Shown here: positions 1-6,099 of the stretch, piece by piece | Numbering within the stretch: the stretch's first letter is position 1 | Layout of the letters: every line of letters starts with the position of its first letter | Assembly (NCBI GenBank): GCA_002451555.1 | Contig: DKCU01000049.1 | Location: 1 to 19,915, forward strand | Source: Candidatus Segatella albertsiae | GTDB taxonomy: Bacteria; Bacteroidota; Bacteroidia; Bacteroidales; Bacteroidaceae | DNA length: 19,915 nt | Direction: 5' to 3' | Notes under the pieces: generated by a model | Database searches by the model: none | Told to the model about the DNA's origin: nothing | Seen by the model: the letters and a program-made list of their open reading frames with translations, nothing else | Translations under genes and position numbers: made by a program

Positions 1-215
1 GGATCAACGATAGTAGCCTTGTCGATGTTGTTAAGACCCCACTGTGCAGCGAGATTCTTAATGTTGGCAGGGTTACCGATGAGGATGATGTCTGCGAGAT
101 CATCAGCCAAAACTTTATCGGCTGCTTTCAAAGTACGCTCCTCTTCTGCTTCAGGGAGCACGATGCGCTGCTTGTCAGCTTTAGCGCGAGCTACGATTTG
201 CTGTAATAAATCCAT
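1..215 (-). CDS. pta: Phosphate acetyltransferase, N-terminal part (cut by window edge)
   Basis: The reverse strand from ATG at 213-215 reads MDLLQQIVARAKADKQRIVL followed by PEAEEERTLKAADKVLAD and an ILIGNP segment. This matches the start of the PTA_PTB family enzyme that interconverts acetyl-CoA and acetyl phosphate in cytosolic acetate metabolism. Only the first 71 residues are in the window; the catalytic core and stop lie beyond the left edge, so nothing can be said about intactness or about a neighbouring ackA. The start fits because no coding signal continues upstream and a Bacteroidota-type promoter box lies about 105 bases further upstream. The family call rests on the N-terminal pattern only, but that pattern is characteristic. 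Confidence 0.88.
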   Translation of the reverse strand, partial: MDLLQQIVARAKADKQRIVLPEAEEERTLKAADKVLADDLADIILIGNPANIKNLAAQWGLNNIDKATIVD

Positions 216-319
216 TTTACTTTAACTAATTTATTTAATTTTTGTTGTTGTCTTAAGTAGATTGCCAAAGTGAAAGGCGGTGTCTTAACGATCACGACCT
301 TTTTGCCACATCGACTTTG

Positions 320-327
320 CAAAAGTA
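320..327 (-). promoter_or_regulatory. Putative -7 box of the pta promoter
   Basis: On the minus strand this reads TACTTTTG, a perfect match to the Bacteroidota TAnnTTTG -7 element, in AT-rich DNA upstream of pta. I see no clear TTTG -33 element at the usual distance. The predicted leader is about 95 nt. Confidence 0.5.
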
Positions 328-415
328 CACAAATTCTTTTAAATACACCTTATTAAAATGTGTAAAAAAAGCTAAAACAGAAGAGATTCTTTTCCGTAAA
401 GGTTTACGAAAAGAA

Positions 416-465
416 AGAGTGAAGAACGAAAGCACATGATTTCTTCACTCTTCGTTCCTCACTCT
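416..465 (-). terminator. Hairpin terminator downstream of cdaA
   Basis: AGAGTGAAGAACGAA at 416-430 and TTCGTTCCTCACTCT at 451-465 are inverted repeats with one mismatch in 15, separated by 20 nt. On the minus strand the hairpin lies just past the cdaA stop and is followed by TTTCTTTTC, which fits an intrinsic terminator. The right arm belongs to a short repeat that recurs at 16674-16706 and 19206-19235. A small separate palindrome, CGTAAA-gg-TTTACG, lies at 395-408. Confidence 0.6.
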
Positions 466-473
466 TCACTTAA
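440..473. repeat. Dispersed CACTCTTC-type repeat, copy A
   Basis: The stretch beginning TTCTTCACTCTTCGTTC and ending CACTCTTCACTTAA matches copy B (16674-16706) with one mismatch in 33. It lies right after the cdaA stop and supplies one arm of the terminator hairpin. Internally it is itself a degenerate tandem of roughly 8-10 nt units. Confidence 0.75.
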
Positions 474-474
474 T

Positions 475-1245
475 TTATATCATTTCCTGCGTCAAGATAC
501 TCTCAAGTTCCTCTGCGGAAAGCCTAAGTTTGAACTCGCCCTTGATGGCGACACTGATTCGTCCTGTTTCTTCCGATACAATGACGGCGATGGCATCGCT
601 ACTCTGCGAGATACCCAAGGCGGCACGATGTCGAAGACCAAGTTCCTTAGGAATATCGAGGTTGTGGCTCACTGGCAAGATACAGCCCGCAGACATGATA
701 CGCTTATTGGAGATAACCATAGCACCATCATGTAGAGGTGAGTTTTTGAAGAAGATGTTCTCTATCAATCGTTGATTGATTTTTGCGTCTATCTCTTCTC
801 CTGTGTCCATGATGTCTTTCAGCGGCACACCGCGCTCTATAACGATGAGCGCACCCACATATTTCTTCGCCATGCTCATACAAGCCATCACGATAGGCAT
901 GATAGTTTCCTTGTCAGCCTCTCGTTGGCTTTCTTTGTTAGAGTGGAAGAAACGAACAAGTCGGCGCATTCCTTTCTGCGAACCTATCTCATAAAGAAAG
1001 CGACGAATATCTTCTTGGAAAATGACGATAAGGGCAATGACACCCACGCTGACCAACTTGTCGAGTATCGAACCTAACAAGCGCATCTCCAACACCTGGC
1101 TCACAAAAAGCCAGATGAGTACGAAAAGCATGATGCCCACGAAGATGTTCAGTGAGCGAGATTCCTTCATCAAGCGATAGACATAAAATAGCAACGAGGC
1201 TACCAAAAGAATATCTAAGGCATCTTTTATTCCAAATTCAATCAT
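475..1245 (-). CDS. cdaA: Diadenylate cyclase CdaA (c-di-AMP synthase)
   Basis: This 256-residue protein makes cyclic di-AMP from two ATP at the inner membrane. Residues 1 to about 75 hold three hydrophobic segments (around 8-24, 33-49 and 63-77), followed by a linker and the DisA_N catalytic domain at about 100-240. The catalytic DGA motif is at 173-175 (LHDGAM), the RHR motif at 205-207 (GLRHRA), and a conserved SEETG at 224-228. Length and layout match CdaA/YbbP family enzymes, and nothing key is missing. It is the last gene of the minus-strand group with folP 65 bp upstream, and a hairpin terminator follows the stop. c-di-AMP governs osmolyte and cell-wall homeostasis in the bacteria where it has been studied; the role here is inferred. 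Confidence 0.95.
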   Translation of the reverse strand: MIEFGIKDALDILLVASLLFYVYRLMKESRSLNIFVGIMLFVLIWLFVSQVLEMRLLGSILDKLVSVGVIALIVIFQEDIRRFLYEIGSQKGMRRLVRFFHSNKESQREADKETIMPIVMACMSMAKKYVGALIVIERGVPLKDIMDTGEEIDAKINQRLIENIFFKNSPLHDGAMVISNKRIMSAGCILPVSHNLDIPKELGLRHRAALGISQSSDAIAVIVSEETGRISVAIKGEFKLRLSAEELESILTQEMI

Positions 1246-1262
1246 TTGTTTAGGAATTTATT

Positions 1263-1294
1263 GAAGTTAAGAGAAGTTAGAGGGAAGTTAAGGG
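1263..1294. repeat. Three tandem GAAGTTAAG-like units between folP and cdaA
   Basis: Units GAAGTTAAGA, GAAGTTAGAGG and GAAGTTAAGGG start at 1263, 1273 and 1284, giving a 10-11 bp period in the 65-bp folP-cdaA gap. It is low-complexity and has no assigned function. Confidence 0.6.
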
Positions 1295-1310
1295 ACATTA
1301 GCTTTCATGC

Positions 1311-2153
1311 TTAACACTCATCCCTCATAGCCGCCACAATTTTTACCGCCTCGGCTGCTTCCTTCACATCGTGTACTCGGAGAATGCTGGTGTCCTTCAT
1401 CAGGGCGATGGTATCGAGTACGGTCGTTCCATTGAGCGAAGTAGTGGCATCGCCGCCTAGCAACTTGTATATCATACTCTTGCGAGAGATGCCCACGAGT
1501 ACAGGCAGTTCCAGTACGTTGAGTTTCTCCAGTTCATTATATATCTGATAGTTCTGGATGAGATTCTTGCCGAAGCCGAAGCCAGGGTCGAGGATGATGT
1601 CCTTCGCTCCGAGGTCACGCAACTGCTGCACTTCTTTGGCGAAGCCCATCATCATTGTTTTCAGTGTTGGCTGCACCGACATCAAGATATAAGGAACCTT
1701 CAGTTCGCCCACCAATCGGAACATCTCAGGATAATCCTCCTGTCTTTGTTCCAAAGGCACATTGGCTATGCCCGTGATTCCACCTTCCGACACATCATTG
1801 ATGATGTCAGCCCCCCACTCCTCGATACACTTACGTGCCAAGATTGGGCGATAAGTATCCACGGATATGGCTGCGTCGGGTTGCTCACGGCGAACGATGT
1901 CGAGGGCAAACTTCAAGCGTCTTCCCTCCTCTTCCTCCGACACCTCATCGGCACCAGGACGAGTGGAGAAAGCACCTACATCAATGATGCTGCCACCTTC
2001 TTCTATGATTTGGTTAGCCCTGTCGGCTATCTCCTTTTCAGTCTGTTTTCTACTGCCAGAGTAGAAACTATCGGGCGTTACGTTCAGGATTCCCATCACC
2101 TGAGGGGTGCTCAAATCCATCAAGCGCCCCTTAATATTGATTGTATATTCCAT
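1311..2153 (-). CDS. folP: Dihydropteroate synthase
   Basis: This 280-residue cytosolic enzyme condenses 6-hydroxymethyl-dihydropterin diphosphate with p-aminobenzoate in folate synthesis and is the sulfonamide target family. Family motifs are in order: MGILNVTPDSF at 20-30, STRPGA at 63-68, SVDTYRP at 97-103, IINDVSEG at 117-124, LDPGFGFGK at 188-196, GISRKS at 221-226 and RVHDV at 259-263. Length is normal for the family. The ATG at 2151-2153 lies 4 bp after the stop of an upstream small ORF, which suggests translational coupling. cdaA follows downstream, so folP and cdaA are probably co-transcribed. Confidence 0.96.
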   Translation of the reverse strand: MEYTINIKGRLMDLSTPQVMGILNVTPDSFYSGSRKQTEKEIADRANQIIEEGGSIIDVGAFSTRPGADEVSEEEEGRRLKFALDIVRREQPDAAISVDTYRPILARKCIEEWGADIINDVSEGGITGIANVPLEQRQEDYPEMFRLVGELKVPYILMSVQPTLKTMMMGFAKEVQQLRDLGAKDIILDPGFGFGKNLIQNYQIYNELEKLNVLELPVLVGISRKSMIYKLLGGDATTSLNGTTVLDTIALMKDTSILRVHDVKEAAEAVKIVAAMRDEC

Positions 2154-2157
2154 CGGG

Positions 2158-2271
2158 TTATAACTCCTTTAACCATTTCTTTCCAGGTTTGGTATATGTC
2201 CAAGCCAAGAAAGAGCCTGCTATGATTGTTCCTAATCCAAAGAAAAACAATAATCCATTATAAACTTCCAT
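2158..2271 (-). CDS. 37-residue single-pass membrane protein
   Basis: A short reading frame on the minus strand from ATG at 2269-2271 to TAA at 2158-2160 encodes MEVYNGLLFFFGLGT, then IIAGSFLAW and TYTKPGKKWLKEL. It has one hydrophobic segment of about 20 residues (6-25) followed by a lysine-rich tail, typical of a small inner-membrane protein with the tail in the cytosol. It lies 3 bp after another small membrane ORF and 4 bp before folP. That spacing argues for real, coupled translation rather than chance. I do not recognise a named family. It is easily missed because of its length. Confidence 0.65.
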   Translation of the reverse strand: MEVYNGLLFFFGLGTIIAGSFLAWTYTKPGKKWLKEL

Positions 2272-2274
2272 AAT

Positions 2275-2496
2275 CTAATATTTTAAGATTCGATTGGCTA
2301 TACTTGCAAACAATATTGTCATTATCGTACCAAACAATATAACCAAATAATTTTTCGTTCCAAACTCACCTTGTAGAATCGGCGCAATACCACCGACCCC
2401 AGTTCCCGTAAACGTCAACTGGGATAAATTATAGAAATAGCCTGCCAGCTTTTCCTTCCTCACTTTCGTTTTATCTTTTTCGTCTCTGATGCCCAT
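2275..2496 (-). CDS. 73-residue small membrane protein, DUF6722-like
   Basis: From ATG at 2494-2496 the protein begins MGIRDEKDKTKVRKEKLAGYF, then YNLSQLTFTGTGVGG, and ends with a hydrophobic stretch (NYLVILFGTIMTILFASIAN) before RILKY. There are two hydrophobic segments, about 22-40 and 49-67, after a charged N-terminus. The KEKLAGYF-x-LSQLTFTG style recalls small Bacteroidota proteins annotated DUF6722; this is from memory and unverified. An in-frame TTG at 2557-2559 would add 21 residues. I prefer the ATG because GAGGTTGG lies just upstream of it. It starts the cluster leading through the 37-residue ORF into folP and cdaA. Function unknown. Confidence 0.7.
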   Translation of the reverse strand: MGIRDEKDKTKVRKEKLAGYFYNLSQLTFTGTGVGGIAPILQGEFGTKNYLVILFGTIMTILFASIANRILKY

Positions 2497-2601
2497 TCCA
2501 ACCTCATCTGATAAATGATTCTTTGAATATTTTTGCGAAGAAAATGCAAACGAGCGCAATGAAAACTGTTTTCAAAATTGCCGAGTGCAGCTTTTCTTAT
2601 G

Positions 2602-2609
2602 CAAATTTA
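2602..2609 (-). promoter_or_regulatory. Putative -7 box for the small-ORF/folP/cdaA cluster
   Basis: The minus strand reads TAAATTTG, a perfect TAnnTTTG -7 box about 105 bases upstream of the ATG at 2496. No good TTTG -33 match is seen at 19-20 bp. It lies back-to-back with the murF promoter, so the two transcripts would diverge from this 220-bp gap. Confidence 0.5.
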
Positions 2610-2650
2610 GAAATAATAATTGAGAATATCACTATTTTTTCAGAAAAATG

Positions 2651-2681
2651 TTTGCCATGTCCTCAATTTAGATTACTTTTG
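2651..2681 (+). promoter_or_regulatory. Promoter of murF (-33 TTTG / -7 TACTTTTG)
   Basis: TTTG at 2651-2654 and TACTTTTG at 2674-2681 are separated by exactly 19 bp, the consensus of the Bacteroidota housekeeping sigma factor. Transcription should begin near 2686-2690, giving a leader of about 30 nt. Confidence 0.85.
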
Positions 2682-2716
2682 CATCCGAAAAAACAAAAAC
2701 AATAGTTATAGACGAT

Positions 2717-4018
2717 ATGGAAATTTCAGAACTCTATCAGATTTACCAAGCGCACCCGGTGATTACCACCGATAGCCGCGACTGTCCTGAGGACAGCATC
2801 TTCCTGGCTTTGAAGGGTGCATCGTTTGATGGCAACAAGTTTGCCGACATGGCTTTGGAGAAAGGCTGTGCCTACGTGATTGTGGATGAAAAGGAGTATG
2901 CCAAGGAGGGCGACGAGCGATACATCCTCGTAGATGATTGCCTCACAACCTTCAAGGAACTGGCTCGTGAGCATCGCCGCCATTTCGACATCCCTGTGGT
3001 GGGAATCACCGGAACCAACGGCAAGACCACAACCAAGGAGTTGGTTTCCGCCGTGCTCGGCGAGAAGTACAACGTGATGTTCACACAGGGCAACTTCAAC
3101 AACGATGTAGGCGTACCTAAGACGCTCTTCCGTCTTGCCCCAGAGCACGAGATAGCAGTCGTAGAGATGGGAGCTTCCCATCCTGGCGACATCAAGAAGC
3201 TCGTGGAGTACGTGGAACCGACCTGCGGAATGATTACCAACGTAGGCCGTGCCCACCTGCAAGGCTTCGGTAGTTTCGAGGGAGTGAAGAAGACCAAGGG
3301 CGAACTCTATGATTTCCTCTCTGCCCACGATGCCCTCGTATTCATCAATGCCGACAACGAGCACTTGATGCTGATGGCAGAAGAGCGCAATATCAACCGC
3401 ATCATCACCTACGGCAAGGACGAGAACTGCGATGTTTGGGGCGAGGTTATCTCTTGCGCTCCGTTCCTCAAGTTCCGTTGGCGCAAGGAAGGCATGGAAT
3501 GGCATGAGGTACAGACTCATCTCATCGGCTCTTACAACATCGACAATATGCTTGCAGCCATCACCATCGGTCTCCACTTCGACGTGAAGCCTCAGCAAAT
3601 AGATCATGCACTAGAAAACTACATTCCAAGCAACAATCGTTCGCAGCTAGAAGAAACATCCCACAACAAACTCGTAGTGGATGCCTACAACGCCAATCCT
3701 TCGAGCATGGCTGCCGCCATCGAGAACTTCCGCCTAATGGACGTGCCTAACAAGATGGCGATTCTCGGACAGATGGGCGAGCTCGGCGAGGTAAGCCACG
3801 AAGAGCACCAGAAAGTCATCGACCAATTGCAAGCTGCAGGTTTGGAGAATGTTTGGTTGGTAGGCGATGAGTTCAAGGACATTACTTGCCAGTATCGCAA
3901 GTTCCACGATGTGGAGGAAGTGAAGGAAGCCATCAAGCAGAACCAGCCTCACGACCATTACATCCTCATCAAGGGCAGTAACAGTGTGAAACTCTTCCAA
4001 CTGCCTGAGTTATTATAA
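2717..4018 (+). CDS. murF: UDP-N-acetylmuramoyl-tripeptide--D-alanyl-D-alanine ligase
   Basis: This 433-residue cytosolic Mur ligase adds D-Ala-D-Ala to the UDP-MurNAc tripeptide in peptidoglycan precursor synthesis. The N-terminal domain carries TTDSR at 17-21 and SIFLALKG at 27-34. The ATP loop GITGTNGKTTTKE is at 96-108, followed by TQGNFNNDVG at 123-132, EMGASHPGDI at 150-159 and ITNVGRAHLQGFGS at 173-186. The C-terminal domain has VDAYNANPSSM. MurF rather than MurE or MurC is indicated by NFNND-x-G and YNANPSSM. Length is normal. It is the only plus-strand gene in the window, with its own promoter and a terminator, so it appears monocistronic. Confidence 0.96.
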   Translation: MEISELYQIYQAHPVITTDSRDCPEDSIFLALKGASFDGNKFADMALEKGCAYVIVDEKEYAKEGDERYILVDDCLTTFKELAREHRRHFDIPVVGITGTNGKTTTKELVSAVLGEKYNVMFTQGNFNNDVGVPKTLFRLAPEHEIAVVEMGASHPGDIKKLVEYVEPTCGMITNVGRAHLQGFGSFEGVKKTKGELYDFLSAHDALVFINADNEHLMLMAEERNINRIITYGKDENCDVWGEVISCAPFLKFRWRKEGMEWHEVQTHLIGSYNIDNMLAAITIGLHFDVKPQQIDHALENYIPSNNRSQLEETSHNKLVVDAYNANPSSMAAAIENFRLMDVPNKMAILGQMGELGEVSHEEHQKVIDQLQAAGLENVWLVGDEFKDITCQYRKFHDVEEVKEAIKQNQPHDHYILIKGSNSVKLFQLPELL

Positions 4019-4060
4019 CAAAGAATCATCCCAACGGAAAAATAAAAATAGCTAGATTAG

Positions 4061-4127
4061 CATAAACAAAGGCGGTGTACCGATTCTACTCGGAACACCG
4101 CCTTTTTTATTCTTTCATCCTTTAGAA
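4061..4127. repeat. Terminator-containing direct repeat, copy 1
   Basis: This stretch runs from CATAAACAAAGGCGGTGT through CTCGGAACACCGCCTT to TTTCATCCTTTAG. It matches 5991-6058 in the same orientation with only scattered substitutions (about 85% by eye). The two copies bracket the DUF1703 ATPase gene. Confidence 0.8.
4071..4108. terminator. Bidirectional terminator between murF and the DUF1703 ATPase
   Basis: GGCGGTGT-a-CCG (4071-4082) pairs with CGG-a-ACACCGCC (4091-4102) around an 8-nt loop, giving an 11-bp stem with one internal mismatch. A run of six T follows on the plus side, and TTTGTTTAT follows on the minus side. It separates two convergent genes, as expected for an intrinsic terminator working both ways. 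Confidence 0.88.
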
Positions 4128-4132
4128 TTTTC

Positions 4133-5881
4133 TTACACCTCATCCATTCTCCATAATTTCCAACCATCGAATTGCATGATAATCTTATGCAACTGAGTGC
4201 CTTGACGCAAAGCCTCTACCCTTGGAGCCTCTGCATAACGATTGATTTGCTCTACAGCCTGCTCCCATTGCTCCGATATCTTTGCCTCATGCACCTTCTT
4301 GATCATTCCTTTCTCCTTCTTCGGAATCAACTTGAGTTCCAAGATATAACTATGCTTAGTCGGATAATGAGTCAAGTCGGGCAAGAGGAAGAAATCGCAA
4401 TAACCATGGTTGAGTTCCAACTCTGGGGCGGTATAATAATAAGGATCCAGACTTAGGTAAGCCATGAAGAACCCTTGCAAATTGCGCTCCGCCTCGATGC
4501 CATCACGCACGGAAGAGACCTTCTCATAAGCGTCCGCCATGTGCTCCAATGCCTCACGCCACTTTCCGTCGAATGCCATGTAGGTGAACATCGTGATAAG
4601 GTCGCTTGTGTTGATATGTCTCACGTCTTGATACTCATCTCGCAAGAAGCCGTAATACTGCTGGCGCACATTATTGTTTGGAATGCCCAAGATGAGTTGA
4701 CTGCCCAAGATACCCTTGATGGTCAACATGCCATAATAGAACAGCAAGCTTGGGAATACCTCTGGGTCGGTCACGTCATGGGCTGGGAAAGTCGTGAAGA
4801 GCTGGGATACAATCTCTCCTTTCTCGGCGATGGTACGGATTACGCCCTTGCGATTACCATCCATCTTGTCAAGTTGGAGGAGCTTTTTCATCTTGTTGTA
4901 GTCGGTCTTGGTATTTGGGTCTATCATTTCCTCAGGTGCCTCTCCCCTACTCATGTAATTACGCAAGAAGTAAATCACCATATCGCAGTTGAACACCTTG
5001 CTCTGCGTATAGAAAGCATCTTTAGAGAAACAATAGTTGTCGTACCAAGGCTTCATCTCATTGACGACAGCCTCCACATCGCAATCTGGGCGTACCTCGC
5101 CCGTACTCTTATAATAATTGAAAATATCATGTACATCCTCTGTGGAGAAGCCCAACATCTGATTGAACTCCGGCTTGGTGGAGATATGCCAACCGATATT
5201 GAAACCACTCGTCACATCATCGAGTGTCACGGGGCTGACACCTGTGATAAAGATACGCTCAAACGAGCCTTTGAACTTCTTGAAGATGTCACGATAGAAG
5301 CCCTCGGCATGGGTCATCGCCCAATACACCTTCTCGCCCTGCTCATTGAGCACGGTGTTGGTAAAGTTGTCATATTCGTCGATGATGAGATAAAGTGGAT
5401 ATTCCTTATATTTCGCCTCGTTCTGTATCAATGCTAGTTTTCCACCAGCATCCTGAGCGGCATAAACTTTCTGTATAAGCTCATCGGAATAGTATTCCGC
5501 ATAGTTGCGCACGAAGCCATCAAGTTGCACTCCCATGTAGAAATTAAACTTTTCCTCCAAGTTGTCGATATTGCCTCCCACTTGCGAGAAGTCGAGGTGC
5601 ATCACCTGATATCTTCCCTGCAAAGGTGTAGGATGCTTGCCTATCCAAAGATCACCAAACCACTGCTGGAACTTATTGTTGGTACGACAATCATAGTAGG
5701 CATGAAGCATACCCAAGAAGATGCTTTTGCCAAAACGACGAGGGCGGATGAAGATGAGGTAGCGAGCCTGTTTCTCCAACTCTGGGATATACATGGTCTT
5801 GTCCACGTAATATAAGTTTTGTTCCACCATCGTCTGAAAGTCAGACACTCCGTAGGGAACCTCCTTTACATTCTGTATCAT
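4133..5881 (-). CDS. AAA-ATPase-like protein with PD-(D/E)XK (DUF1703) C-terminus
   Basis: This 582-residue protein (ATG at 5879-5881) begins MIQNVKEVPYGVSDF, matching the usual start of the AAA-ATPase_like/DUF1703 family that is expanded in Bacteroidota. The Walker A-like loop is RPRRFGKS at 46-53, a family-typical form of GxxxxGKS. Walker B is LYLIIDEYDN at 163-172. Near the C-terminus CDFFLLPD (D496) and YILELKL (E515, K517) form a PD-(D/E)XK nuclease-fold signature. Cellular role is not established for the family; mobile-element or defence links are often suggested. An in-frame TTG at 5902 would add 7 residues, but it would lie almost at the predicted transcription start. The gene has its own promoter and is bracketed by direct repeats. 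Confidence 0.88.
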   Translation of the reverse strand: MIQNVKEVPYGVSDFQTMVEQNLYYVDKTMYIPELEKQARYLIFIRPRRFGKSIFLGMLHAYYDCRTNNKFQQWFGDLWIGKHPTPLQGRYQVMHLDFSQVGGNIDNLEEKFNFYMGVQLDGFVRNYAEYYSDELIQKVYAAQDAGGKLALIQNEAKYKEYPLYLIIDEYDNFTNTVLNEQGEKVYWAMTHAEGFYRDIFKKFKGSFERIFITGVSPVTLDDVTSGFNIGWHISTKPEFNQMLGFSTEDVHDIFNYYKSTGEVRPDCDVEAVVNEMKPWYDNYCFSKDAFYTQSKVFNCDMVIYFLRNYMSRGEAPEEMIDPNTKTDYNKMKKLLQLDKMDGNRKGVIRTIAEKGEIVSQLFTTFPAHDVTDPEVFPSLLFYYGMLTIKGILGSQLILGIPNNNVRQQYYGFLRDEYQDVRHINTSDLITMFTYMAFDGKWREALEHMADAYEKVSSVRDGIEAERNLQGFFMAYLSLDPYYYTAPELELNHGYCDFFLLPDLTHYPTKHSYILELKLIPKKEKGMIKKVHEAKISEQWEQAVEQINRYAEAPRVEALRQGTQLHKIIMQFDGWKLWRMDEV

Positions 5882-5911
5882 AGCTTTTTCGTTTGAATTC
5901 AAATCTGCCTA

Positions 5912-5943
5912 CAAAGATAAAGGAAATTATTGAAATTGCCAAA
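5912..5943 (-). promoter_or_regulatory. Promoter of the DUF1703 ATPase gene
   Basis: On the minus strand TTTG (5940-5943) and TATCTTTG (5912-5919) are 20 bp apart, a good Bacteroidota -33/-7 pair. Predicted initiation near 5905 leaves about 25 nt before the ATG at 5881, which supports that start over the upstream TTG. Confidence 0.75.
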
Positions 5944-5990
5944 TATTTCTTTTATAAAAAAGAATCTTGGAATAAATGTAGGTATGTACC

Positions 5991-6058
5991 CATAAACAAC
6001 GGCGGTGTTCTGATTTTACTCGGAACACCGCCTTGTTCTTATATTTCATCCTTTAGGA
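5991..6058. repeat. Terminator-containing direct repeat, copy 2
   Basis: Same orientation and content as 4061-4127: CATAAACAA, hairpin, then TTTCATCCTTTAG. It lies upstream of the DUF1703 ATPase and downstream of the BspA-like gene. Confidence 0.8.
6001..6032 (-). terminator. Terminator hairpin of the BspA-like gene
   Basis: GGCGGTGTTC (6001-6010) and GAACACCGCC (6023-6032) form a perfect 10-bp stem with a 12-nt loop. On the minus strand it is followed by GTTGTTTAT, a modest T tract. It lies about 70 nt beyond the stop codon of the surface-protein gene. Confidence 0.7.
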
Positions 6059-6079
6059 ATGTGCGTTCACATTCCTAAA
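6052..6079 (-). other. 12-bp perfect hairpin after the BspA-like stop codon
   Basis: TTTAGGAATGTG and CACATTCCTAAA flank a CGTT loop, giving a perfect 12-bp stem. There is no T run on the minus side, so it may protect the mRNA 3' end or act together with the terminator at 6001-6032. Confidence 0.65.
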
Positions 6080-6099
6080 TGTCATTCACTACAGAGTCA

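Noticed and set aside
276..285. GGCGGTGTC near pta as a third copy of the 4071/6001 terminator
   Set aside because: Only the left arm is present; there is no pairing arm or shared flank.
216..474. tRNA or small RNA between pta and cdaA
   Set aside because: No cloverleaf or CCA-type end was found by eye; only a promoter box, a small palindrome and the terminator/repeat are visible.
3001..3060. MurF ATP loop as a possible MurC/MurE/FolC gene
   Set aside because: The downstream NFNND-x-G and YNANPSSM motifs point to MurF.
2726..3607. 293-residue minus-strand ORF opposite murF
   Set aside because: It is the antisense shadow of a well-conserved coding sequence, with no family motifs or promoter of its own.
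4475..5437. 320-residue plus-strand ORF opposite the DUF1703 ATPase
   Set aside because: Antisense shadow; composition reflects the reverse complement of the real gene.
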